From Bathymodiolus brooksi (lineage: Eukaryota > Mollusca > Bivalvia > Mytilida > Modiolidae), in contig OY804580.1 in NCBI GenBank assembly GCA_963680875.1, positions 94,269,353-94,333,352 on the forward strand: a DNA stretch of 64,000 nt, written 5' to 3'. Shown here in pieces: positions 34,714 to 45,200 of the stretch; the first letter of the stretch is position 1, and every line of letters starts with the position of its first letter. The notes under the pieces were generated by a model that was not told the DNA's origin, ran no database searches, and worked only from the letters and a program-made list of their open reading frames with translations. A program made the position numbers and the translations under genes.

Positions 34714-34931
34714 CCTCCCATCAGTGCTTATACTTTTGAAAACAAATTACACAACCTGGTAAAAATCCTTTTTCACATCCTGCATGTAACACAACAAACC
34801 ATTGTTCCATTCCTAATGGTAATTTTCTGTTTTTAGATGGGTCAGATGATATCCACTGATGAGAGGCTGTATGATTTGTGTCAACCCAAGTTTCATCCAA
34901 ATATACTGGGATTAATTCTTGCTCTCTCTTT
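34711..34931 (-). pseudogene. DDE transposase, N-proximal catalytic fragment
   Basis: Minus-strand reading from 34931: KREQELIPVYLDETWVDTNH, a SHQW segment, then LGMEQWFVVLHAGCEKGFLP and a CVICFQ segment. VYLDETW carries the first catalytic Asp of the IS630/Tc1/mariner-type DDE fold. A one-base gain in an A run after CVICFQ shifts the frame just before the CACTA insertion. Past that shift, ...STDGRD continues into DYHTEM at 27768. The upstream side is cut by a Helitron-like element at 34932. If that element is removed between two T bases, an open frame extends about 47 codons into 37481-37620. Confidence 0.85.
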
Positions 34932-37065
34932 TTAGCTCACCTTGCCAAAGGCAAAGTGAGCTTTTGCCATGACTTGGCGTCCGTCATCCGTTAACTTTTC
35001 ACATTTTAATCTTCTCCTCTGAAACTCCCTCAGCCAAATGAACTGAAACTTGGTAGGAAGCATCTATGGAAGGTCCTCTATAAAGGTTGCTCATTTTGTC
35101 CCAATCCATTAACAAACATGTCCACCACAGGCAATTCTTGTTTCTGATTGGCTTATTTTAAAATATCTTCTCCTCTGAAACCGTGTGGCCAAATGAACCA
35201 AACCTTGGTAGGAAGCATCTATGGAAGGTCCGCTATAAAGATTGCTAATTTCATCCTGATCTGTTAACAAACATGGCCGCCACAAACGATTCTTGTTTTT
35301 GATTGATAGATTTCTAAAAAAAAAATCATCTTTCTGTTAAAAGGGAGACAACTGTAGTTATACCCCCCACAACAAAGTTGTAGGGGGGTATACTGGTTTC
35401 ACCATGTCCGTCCGTCCGTCTATCCTATGTCGTACGATAACTTGAGTTGTGTTTCTTAGAATCTTTTAAAATTTTATCAGCTGTTTACTGGTGAAGAGAG
35501 GAGGATCCTTTCTTTTTTGACGATTTTCAGTTTTGCCGTTCCAGAGTTATTGGACTTGATGTGACGGAAAATAGGATTTTCACCCTATGTCGTATGATAA
35601 CTTGAGTAGTGTTTCTCAGAATGTTTTGAAATTTTATCAGCAGCTTACCGGTGAAGAGAGGAGGATCCCTTTCATTTTTGACGATTTTCACTTTTGTTGT
35701 TCCAGAGTTATTGGACTTGATCTGACGGAAAATAGGATTTTTACCCTATGTCGTACGATAACTTGAGTAGTGTTTCTCAGAATGTTTTGAAATTTTATCA
35801 GCAGCTTACTGGTGAAAAGAGGAGGATCCCTTTCATTTTTGGTCGGAACAATTGGTAATGTTTTGGTTATGGAAATAGGTTGGACAGATGTGGGGAGCGG
35901 GGGGTATATCTTAGTGAACCGTGCTCACAGTAATACTAGATTAAATATTGATATCAGTATTCAAAATGCAGTTATCTCTATGAATTGAATTACAGATGAA
36001 TATTCCATTAACAAACATGGCGCCACAGGTGATTTTTGTTTCTGATTTGGTCTATTTCTAAAAATCTTCTCCTCTGAAACCGCATGACCAAATGATTCGA
36101 AAATTGGTAGGAAACATCTATGGAAAGTCCTCTTATAAAGATTGCTCATTTTGTCCCAATCTGTTAACAAACATGGCCACCACAAGCGATTCTTGTTTCT
36201 GATTGATTGATTTCTAACAAAAAAAAAAAAATCATTTTTCTGTTAAAAGGGAGACAACTCTAGTTTAAATATTGATATCTGTATTCAAAATGCAGTTATC
36301 TCTATGAATTGAATTACAGATAAATATGCCTCTGAAACTTGGTAGAAACCATCTATGGAAGGTTCTCTATAAAGATTGCTCATTTTGTCCCGATCCGTTA
36401 ACAAACATGGCCGCTACAGGCAACTCTTGTTTCTGATTGGCTGATTTAAAAAATTCTTCTCTTCTGAAACCGCTTGCCTAAATGAACCAGACCTTGGTAG
36501 GAAGCATCTATGGGCGGTCCTCTATAAAAAGGGCTCATTTTGCTCCGATCCATTTACAAACATGGCCACCACAGGCAATTGTTATTTCTGATTAGTAGAT
36601 TTCTAAAGATCTTCTCTGAAACCGCTTAGGCTAATGATCCGAAACTTAGTAGGAAGCATCTATGGAAGGTCCTCTATAAAAAATTACTTATTCCGTCCTG
36701 ATCCATTAACAAATATGGCCACTACAGGCGATTCTTGTTTCTGGTTGGCTGATTTTTTAAAATTCTTCTTCTCTGAAACCGCTTGGCCAAATGATTCGAA
36801 AATTGGTAGGAAGCATCTATGGGTGGTCCTCTATCAAGAGTACTCATTTCGTTCCGATTCCATTAACAAACATGGCGCCACAGGTGATTTTTGTTTCTGA
36901 TTGGTCTATTTCTAAAAATCTTCTCCTCTGAAACCGCATGACCAAATGATTCGAAAATTGGTAGGAAACATCTATGGAAAGTCCTCTTATTAAAATTGCT
37001 CATTTTGTCCCAATCTGTTAACAAACATGGCCACCACAGTCGATTCTTGTTTCTGATTGATTGAT

Positions 37066-37102
<37 letters not shown>

Positions 37103-37480
37103 TTAAAAGGGAGGCAACTCTAGTTTAAATATTGATATCTGTATTCAAAATGCAGTTATCTCTATGAATTGAATTACAGATAAATATGCCTCTTAAACCC
37201 CTCAGCCAAATGAACTGAAACTTGGTAGGAACCATCTATGGAAGGTCCTCTATAAAGATTGCTCATTTCGTTTTGATACATTAACAAACATGGCTGCCAC
37301 AGGCAATTCTTGTTTTAGATTGGTTGCTTTCTAAAAATCTTCTTCTCTGAAACTGCTTTGCCAAAGCGAACCAAAATTTGGTGAGAAGCACCTATAGGCT
37401 ATGGAAGGTTCTGTATTAAGTTTCCTCAGAGCAGAATGAAAGGTGAGCGAAACAGGCTCAGCTCAGTGCTGAGCCTCTAG
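34932..37480 (+). mobile_element. Helitron/Helentron-like element (H4)
   Basis: 5' end TTAGCTCACCTTGCC with palindrome AGCTCACcTTGCC / GGCAAaGTGAGCT (34934-34962). 3' end: hairpin AGGCTCAG-CTCAGTG-CTGAGCCT (37454-37476) plus CTAG (37477-37480), then TTAG. The interior has repeats of about 155 bp with landmarks CTTGGTAGGAAGCATCTATGG and AACAAACATGGCCGCCAC. It is interrupted by P2 (35359-35939). A 28-base A run lies near 37070-37098. It separates transposase sequence at 34931 from the possible continuation at 37481. Confidence 0.8.
35359..35939 (+). mobile_element. Second Helitron-like family, copy P2, nested in H4
   Basis: Begins TATACCCCCCACAAC with a palindrome closing at GGGGGGTATA, and ends CCGTG-CT-CACAGT, AATA, CTAG (35936-35939). 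The interrupted H4 repeat reads ...ACAACTGTAGT | TTAAATATTG...; intact copies of that repeat at 36253 and 37120 read CAACTCTAGTTTAAATATTG. The empty site is therefore visible in the same element and the insertion lies between T bases. Confidence 0.75.
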
Positions 37481-37620
37481 TTAGTTATTGTTCTTGTTAT
37501 ATTTAAAGTTTTTAATCGTTGGAAAGAATAATGATGTATCTTTCTTTTGATACCAAATTTACATAGAGATACATTTTTGTTCACAATGTAGCCGCCCTCG
37601 GAATCGTTAGGTGCGCAGAA
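37481..37620 (-). pseudogene. Possible upstream part of the DDE transposase
   Basis: Reading on the minus strand through the repaired T|T insertion site gives ...HHYSFQRLKTLNITRTITKK joined in frame to REQELIPVYLDETW. The frame is open back to about 37615. I do not recognise a DNA-binding domain, so the assignment rests on frame continuity only. Confidence 0.45.
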
Positions 37621-38515
37621 TTATAATGCGGCTCTGTATAAATTTTTTAAATTATTATCAATGTACAATATACATGGGTATAGAGAGTGTCAAGTGAACA
37701 GTATTTCTGATTTATTCCTGACAACAACAAGCTTAGGAACAATACAATTTTGTAGGTTAAAAAGTTTTACTCGGATATAACATACGAAAGTAATAAAGTG
37801 ATGTGCCGTAAGAAAAGAATGTTATACAATATCAAGAAACACAATATATGCCATATTAAATAAAATAATGCAAACATATTCCTACTCTACAAATACAAAT
37901 ATATTTCTAGAACTTAGCATTCAGCAAAGTTGTTCTAAAAGGGGTCGAATATTGTAGCTATCGGCCACTTTTTGCAGGGATGATTCTCTTTCTTAAATTG
38001 ATTTCTAAACATTTTCATTTAACTCTGTGGGTCAATGTCAAAATGTTAATGAGGTAATAATGGTTTCCTAAATGTAAAGAGGTAAATAGCAGGGATAACT
38101 GCGACAGGAATAACATTTATCCAAAAATGTAGCAAAAGGAAGAAAATTCTCCAAAGATGTAGCTAAGGGAAAAATAACAAAACATTTTGAAAAGAATATA
38201 GTACTTGTTGAGGAAAACTTAATCATTGGGTTGTATGAGGGAGAAATAACTGAAGATCTACTTTTAATGAATTTAGTAATTTGTATATTAAAATGGGTAA
38301 TTTGGAAAACAAGAAATTATATAAAACATAATAAAAGCATTTACAGGGAAGCAATAGTTATCACAAATCTCAAAAATTCTCTAAAAATGTAGGAAAAGGA
38401 AAAACAATTCTCAAAAAAAAAAAATGTAGCAAAAGGAAGAAAATTCTCAAAAAATGCAGCAAAAGAAAAAAAAACAACATAAAATGTAGCTAAAGAAAAT
38501 AAATCCTGGTTCTTA
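37621..38515. other. Unassigned AT-rich sequence with degenerate short repeats
   Basis: No gene seen. Between about 38120 and 38510 the phrase ATGTAGCAAAAGGAAGAAAA recurs in diverged form. Confidence 0.5.
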
Positions 38516-38821
38516 GGGAACGACCATTTAACTTGAAGGGGGGGGGGTTATGGTTTTTTTCTAAAAAAATATTCTGATTCCGAATGTTGCTGAAAAAAAT
38601 ATTCTGATTTTGGTGGAGGAAAAAAGAAATAATCTGATTCAGAGTTTTTGTCATATAACCTAATATTAAATTATGGAAAACAAATGTGCGCTTCGCGCGA
38701 CAAAAATAATAATTATTCTAACTCTCGTGTTGTCCGAGAAAAAAAATTCTGAACAAAGCAAAAAACCATAACTCCCCCCCCCCCCCCCCCCCCCCCCCCT
38801 TCAAGTTAAATGGTCGGTCCC
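38516..38821. mobile_element. 306-bp MITE, probably PIF/Harbinger-type
   Basis: Terminal inverted repeats GGGAACGACCATTTAACTTG (left) and the complement of GGGACCGACCATTTAACTTG (right). Similarity continues through a G/C homopolymer to TTATGGTTTTTT, about 42 bp in all. It is flanked by TTA on both sides (38513-38515, 38822-38824), the TWA duplication typical of PIF/Harbinger. The left homopolymer is 10 G and the right is 26 C. No coding sequence. Confidence 0.7.
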
Positions 38822-38939
38822 TTAAGAAGACTTGAAATTTTCTCCATTGTAACCTGCTTAATTGGACCACACATGCTCGAAAGCTATAGACCTGAGAGGC
38901 CTAAATTTGTGCATATTTAGTACAATAACAACAACAATC

Positions 38940-39134
38940 TTTATTCTCATAAACCATCGTAATACATTGGTATAGAGATACAATATATACAGAAAATAAA
39001 TTAAAACAATAAATACAATAATTAAAATAGTAATTACCCAGGAGGTAGTAAACTAGAATTAATGTTTCTGATCAACTGACAGAGTTTCCTTAATTTTGAT
39101 TGTGTTTTACTACTTATAATTATTTCTTTAAATT
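38940..39134 (-). repeat. LINE 3' untranslated end
   Basis: On the minus strand the LINE runs to AATAAAGATTGTTGTTGTTATTG and stops near 38940. The end is a short TTG microsatellite rather than a long poly(A), as in CR1/L2-like LINEs. An AATAAA signal is present. Confidence 0.6.
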
Positions 39135-40248
39135 TCAAAAATTAATTCTAGTTAAGTACCGCTTTTCAATGCATGATTCTCTTTTGTCATGGAAATAACT
39201 GCATCGCATTATTATATAATGAAATTCGTCCCCAATTTGATTTTCTTGACTAAATAGACATTTTCTATTTTCCCTTGCAATATTATTCCATCTTCCAGTT
39301 TCTATGGGTAATTTTGTATTGGTGGTTCTAAGTTTGCAAAAAGAGAAAATGTCTTTATTTTCTAAAATATTAAAATAGTTTTCAAATTCGAATATTTGTT
39401 TATAAAGTCTGTAGTTCAATGCCTTTGGGGAATTTTCTAAATTGCTATTCCATTCTTGTAAAAAATGATCTCGGAGACGTAATTTTACATAAGCGATCAC
39501 CCACTCAGTATTAAAGTTTATATTCTGAAATGTCCATACATTTGATAAGCCACAATTATCCAATATATCTTTTACGAATTTTACCCAAGGAGCAGATATA
39601 TTTCCATTACAAATAAAACTATGCAAAATTTTATAAGATATGGCAGACAGCTTGGAAGCTTTTCCAGTAAGTAATTTGCACCAATAAGATATTACTCTAG
39701 TTTTTATATCTATGTAAAGTGGAAAGCGACCAAAAAAAAAACTCGCTGTATATCATAAAATTTGGCATGCTTTGCTTCAAGTGAAGTATTAATTTGCAGA
39801 ATTTCAAATGAATTTTTTCAATTACATAATTATCACTAAATCCCCAAACTTCACAGCCATATAGGTTTTACAATTTTGTCAAATAAATCTAACAAGCATT
39901 CGATTGATAGATTATGTCTTTTTCCCCTTCTGATAACTTCATACATGGCTTTTGTAGCTTTTTCAATATTTTTTCGTTTTGCTAATTTAAACTTTCCATT
40001 TTTTGTAAAAGTATTACACCTAAATAATTAAATTCGGTCACAGTTTCAATTTCTTTTTCATTATACAGGAAGTGTACATTTTCTGCAGTTCGACTCGTGG
40101 AAAAAACTATAATTTTTGTTTTGTCAATGTTTACTTTAAGTTTCCACAATTTACTGTATTCATAAAAATTATTTAGTAAAGTTTGTAACCCATCAGAAGT
40201 CTCTGACATTAGAACAGTGTCGTCTGCGTATAAAAGGGCAAACATTTT
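39135..40248 (-). pseudogene. LINE ORF2: RT palm motif and C-terminal region (frameshifted)
   Basis: The frame holding FALLYADDTVLMSET (YADD, reverse-transcriptase motif C) starts at about 40248, one frame away from the upstream ORF. Thumb-like sequence follows (KLKVNIDKTKIIVFS, TEFNYLGV). Later breaks are visible: a frame change near 39866 around VKP/LYGCEVWGF, and another near 39730 in an A run before GRFPLYIDIKTR. The last open stretch (39135-39626) contains VIAYVKLRLRDHF and ends with ENRKCLF...GDEFHYI...C, a degenerate form of the C-terminal Cys/His region of non-LTR elements. At least three frame breaks make the copy inactive. Confidence 0.8.
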
Positions 40249-41150
40249 TAAATATATTTCCAATATTCTTGTCTTCCATAAACTGTTCAAGGTCATTTAA
40301 AATTACTGCAAATAAGAAAGGTGACAAGTTTTCATCTTGTCTAATGCCCACTTCACTTGAAAAGAAATCTGACTTGTTATCATTATAAACAATACGTGAT
40401 TTAATACTATTATACATATTTACTATAAAATTATACATTTTTCCATTTATTTTATTTAATAACAACTTATACCACAATGCTACCCTCCAAATATTGTCGA
40501 ATGCATTTTCGAAGTCTACGAATGCACAGTACATTTTCTTTTTTTTCTTTTTTATTATCTCAAAAAAGGCATGAATACTATATATACAATCTAAAGTAGA
40601 ATAACCTTTACGGAAACCACATTGATTTTCATTCAACAATAAGAAACTTTCTGAATAAGTATTTAATCTATTATTTAAGATTGCAGTGAACAGTTTACCC
40701 AAACAGCTGAGAATTGTAATTGGTCGATAATATTTGAGGTCATTTTTGTAACCTTTATTTTTATAAAAAGGTTTTATTGTTCCTAATAACCAGCTCTCCG
40801 GAATAATCCCGGTGTTAAAAATTAAATTAAAAATCTTTTCGTAAATATCAACAAACTGGTTACTAGTAGTTTTCATATACTCATTCATAACTTGGTCATC
40901 GCCAAAGGCTTTATTGTTTTTAAAGTTTTTTATCCCTTTAAATATTTCATCTTTCGTAATGGGAGAATTTATATTTTCATTTAATTCGGCTGTGATTGTT
41001 GGGTCAATGTTCAATGTGTTTTCCGGTTCATTGGTTTCCTTTAAAGTATTCAAGTCTTTGAAGAAATTAAAAAGTTCTTTAAATTCAATATCGGGTTGTT
41101 TAGTAGACTTTCCAGTATTTAAAATTTTCCAATATTCTTTCGGATCATTT
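40193..41150 (-). pseudogene. LINE ORF2: reverse transcriptase fingers/palm
   Basis: Open from 41150 (KNDPKEYWKILNTGKS) through KNFKNNKAFGDDQVMNEYMK, SWLLGTIKPFYKNKG, YYRPITILSCLGKLFTAILN, NQCGFRKGYST and FVDFENAFDNIWR (motif A Asp), to GIRQDENLSPFLFAVILNDL. It then leaves the frame before YADD. The usual GVRQGENLSP has Asp instead of the second Gly. This is a non-LTR retrotransposon RT of the CR1/L2/Jockey type; I cannot fix the clade. The first in-frame Met at 41053 is not the true start: the frame continues upstream and, beyond the Helitron-like insertion, at 62870. Confidence 0.88.
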
Positions 41151-41190
41151 TTAGTTCACCTGGACCATGGACCAAAGGTTCAGGTGAACA
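41151..41190. repeat. 5' terminal hairpin of H5
   Basis: AGTTCACCTGGACC pairs with GGTTCAGGTGAAC around a 10-base loop. The same position in the sister elements has AGCTCACC-based palindromes. Confidence 0.75.
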
Positions 41191-41249
41191 ATTGCCATCA
41201 CTTGGCGTCCGTCGTCTGTTGTCTGTCGTCTCTAAACTTTTCACATTTC

Positions 41250-42261
41250 AAGCTTCTTCTCCGAAACCACTGGGCCGATTGGAACCAAACTTAGCAGGAA
41301 TGTTCCTTGGATGGTCCTCTACAAAATTAATGTTTTTCGTTCCAGTCGGATATTCAATATGGCTGCCAGGGCCAATAATATGCTCTGATTGGCTGAAATT
41401 TCAAAGATCTTCTTCTCTGAAACTAATGAACTAACTGAACCCAAACTGTAAATGAATGATCATTGGAATGTCCTTTACCAAGTTTCTGTTTGTTATGCCG
41501 ATCCGAAATCCAAGATGGCCACCATCACAGGACATAGATTAACATTGGACCCTATGAGAAAATGTTCAAATGCCTTCTTCTCAGAAACTACAAATATGAT
41601 TAAAGCCAAACTGTACATGAATGTTCATTGGATGGTCCTCTATAATCTTAAGGTTTTTGTTCCGATATGAAATTCAAAATGGCGGCTACGGCAGGACTTA
41701 CTTTAACATTGGACCCTATGGAAAAATGTTTCAAAATGCTTCTTCTCTGAAACCACTTGGACAGTTGAAACCAAACTGCCCAGGAATGATCATTGGAAGG
41801 TCCTCTACAAAGTTTTTGTTTTTTATGCCAATCGGAAATCCAAGATGGCCACCACCGCAGGACATAGATTAACATTGGACCCTATGGGAAAATATTCAAA
41901 TGCCTTCTTCTCAGAAACTACAAATATGATTAAAGCCAAACTGTACATGAATGTTCATTAGATGGTCCTCTACAAACTTTACGTTTTTTCTTCCGGTATG
42001 AAATTCAAAATGGCGGCTACGGCAGGACTTAGTTTAACATTGGACCCTATGGGAAAAATGTTTCAAAACGCTTCTTCCCTGAAACCACTTGGACAATTGA
42101 AACCAAACTGCTCAGGAATGATCATTGGAAGGTCCTCTACAGAATTTTTGTTTTATATGCCGATCGGAAATCCAAGATGGCCGCCACCGCAATACATAGA
42201 TTAACATTGAACCCTATGGGAAAATGTTCAAATGCCTTCTTCTCAGAAACTACAAATATGA
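41250..42261. repeat. Diverged edge monomers of the H5 satellite
   Basis: About six monomers of about 165 bp that differ clearly from the core array and from one another (for example GGCTGCCAGGGCCAATAATA near 41363). They pass gradually into the homogeneous dimers. Confidence 0.8.
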
Positions 42262-45200
42262 TTAAAGCCAAATTGTTCATTGGATGGTCCTCTACAAACT
42301 TTACGTTTTTTGCTCCGATATGAAATTCAAAATGGCGGCTACGGCAGGACTTAGTTTAACATTGGACCCTATGAGAAAAATGTTTCAAAACGCTTCTTCT
42401 CTGAAACTACTAGGACAGTTGAAACCAAACTACCCAGGAATTATCATTGGAAAGTCCTCTACAAATTTTATGTTTTTTATGCCGATCGGAAATCCAAGAT
42501 GGCCGCCACCGCAATACATAGATCAACATTGGATGCTATGGGAAAATGTTCAAATGCCTTCTTCTCAGAAACTACAAATATGATTAAAGCCAAACTGTAT
42601 ATGAATGTTCATTGGATGGTCCTCTACAAACTTTACGTTTTTTGTTCCGATATGAAATTCAAAATGGCGGCTATGGCAGAACTTAGTTTAACATTGGACC
42701 CTATGGGAAAAATGTTTCAAAACGCTTCTTCTCTGAAACCACTTGGACAATTGAAACCAAACTGCCCAGGAATGATCATTGGAAGGTCCTCTACCAGGTG
42801 TGTGTTTTTTATGCCGATCGGAAATCCAAGATGGCCACCACCGCAGGACATAGATTAACATTGGACCCTATGGGAAAATGTTCAAATGCCTTCTCAGAAA
42901 CTGCAAATATGATTAAAGCTAAACTGTACATGAATGTTCATTGGATGGTCCTCTACAAACTTTACGTTTTTTGTTCCGATATGAAATTCAAAATGGCGGC
43001 TACGGCAGGACTTAGTTTAACATTGGACCCTATGGGGAAAATGTTTCAAAACGCTTCTTCTCTGAAACCACTTGGACAATTGAAACCAAACTGCCCAGGA
43101 ATGATCATTGGAAGATCCTCTACAAGATGTGTGTTTTTTATGCCGATCGGAAATCCAAGATGGCCACCACCGCAGGACATAGATTAACATTGGACCCTAT
43201 GGGAAAATGTTCAAATGCCTTCTCAGAAACTACAAATATGATTAAAGCTAAACTGTACATGAATGTTCATTGGATGGTCCTCTACAAACTTTACGTTTTT
43301 TGTTCCGATATGAAATTCAAAATGGCGGCTATGGCAGATCTTAGTTTAACATTGGACCCTATGGGAAAAATGTTTCAAAACGCTTCTTCTCTGAAACCAC
43401 TTGGACAATTGAAACCAATCTGCCCAGGAATGATCATTGGAAGGTCCTCTACAAGGTGTGTGTTTTTTATGCCGATCGGAAATCCAAGATGGCCACCACC
43501 GCAGGACATAGATTAACATTGGACCCTATGGGAAAATGTTCAAATGCCTTCTCGGAAACTACAAATATGATTAAAGCTAAACTGTACATGAATGTTCATT
43601 GGATGGTCCTCTACAAACTTTACGTTTTTTGTTCCGATATGAAATTCAAAATGGCGGCTACGGCAGGACTTAGTTTAACATTGGACCCTATGGGGAAAAT
43701 GTTTCAAAACGCTTCTTCTCTGAAACCACTTGGACAATTGAAACCAAACTGCCCAAGAATGATCATTGGAAGATCCTCTACAAGGTGTGTGTTTTTTATG
43801 CCGATCGGAAATCCAAGATGGCCACCACCGCAGGACATAGATTAACATTGGACCCTATGGGAAAATGTTCAAATGCCTTCTCAGAAACTACAAATATGAT
43901 TAAAGCTAAACTGTACATGAATGTTCATTGGATGGTCCTCTACAAACTTTACGTTTTTTGTTCCGATATGAAATTCAAAATGGCGGCTATGACAGAACTT
44001 AGTTTAACATTGGACCCTATGGGAAAAATGTTTCAAAACGCTTCTTCTCTGAAACCACTAGGACAGTTGAAACCAAACTGGCCAGGAATGATCATTGGAA
44101 GGTCCTCTACAAATTTTATGTTTTTTATGCCGATCGGAAATCCAAGATGGCCACCACCGCAGGACATAGATTAACATTGGACCCTATGGGAAAATGTTCA
44201 AATGCCTTCTTCTCAGAAACTACAAATATGATTAAAGCCAAACTGTACATGAATGTTCATTGGATGGTCCTCTACAAACTTTACGTTTTTTGTTCTGATA
44301 TGAAATTCAAAATGGCGGCTACGGCAGGACTTAGTTTAACATTGGACCCTATGGGGAAAATGTTTCAAAACGCTTCTTCTCTGAAACCACTTGGACAATT
44401 AAAACCAAACTGCCCAGGAATGATCATTGGAAGGTCCTCTACAAGGTGTGTGTTTTTTATGCCGATCGGAAATCCAAGATGGCCACCACCGCAGGACATA
44501 GATTAACATTGGACCCTATGGGAAAATGTTCAAATGCCTTCTCAGAAACTACAAATATGATTAAAGCTAAACTGTACATGAATGTTCATTGGATGGTCCT
44601 CTACAAACTTTACGTTTTTTGTTCCGATATGAAATTCAAAATGGCGGCTACGGCAGGACTTAGTTTAACATTGGACCCTATGGGGAAAATGTTTCAAAAC
44701 GCTTCTTCTCTGAAACCACTTGGACAATTGAAACCAAGCTGCCCAAGAATGATCATTGGAAGATCCTCTACAAGGTGTGTGTTTTTTATGCCGATCGGAA
44801 ATCCAAGGTGGCCACCACCGCAGGACATAGATTAACATTGGACCCTATGGGAAAATGTTCAAATGCCTTCTCAGAAACTACAAATATGATTAAAGCTAAA
44901 CTGTACATGAATGTTCATTGGATGGTCCTCTACAAACTTTACGTTTTTTGTTCCGATATGAAATTCAAAATGGCGGCTATGACAGAACTTAGTTTAACAT
45001 TGGACCCTATGGGAAAAATGTTTCAAAACGCTTCTTCTCTGAAACCACTTGGACAATTGAAACCAAACTGCCCAGGAATGATCATTGGAAGGTCCTCTAC
45101 AAGGTGTGTGTTTTTTATGCCGATCGGAAATCCAAGATGGCCACCACCGCAGGACATAGATTAACATTGGACCCTATGGGAAAATGTTCAAATGCCTTCT

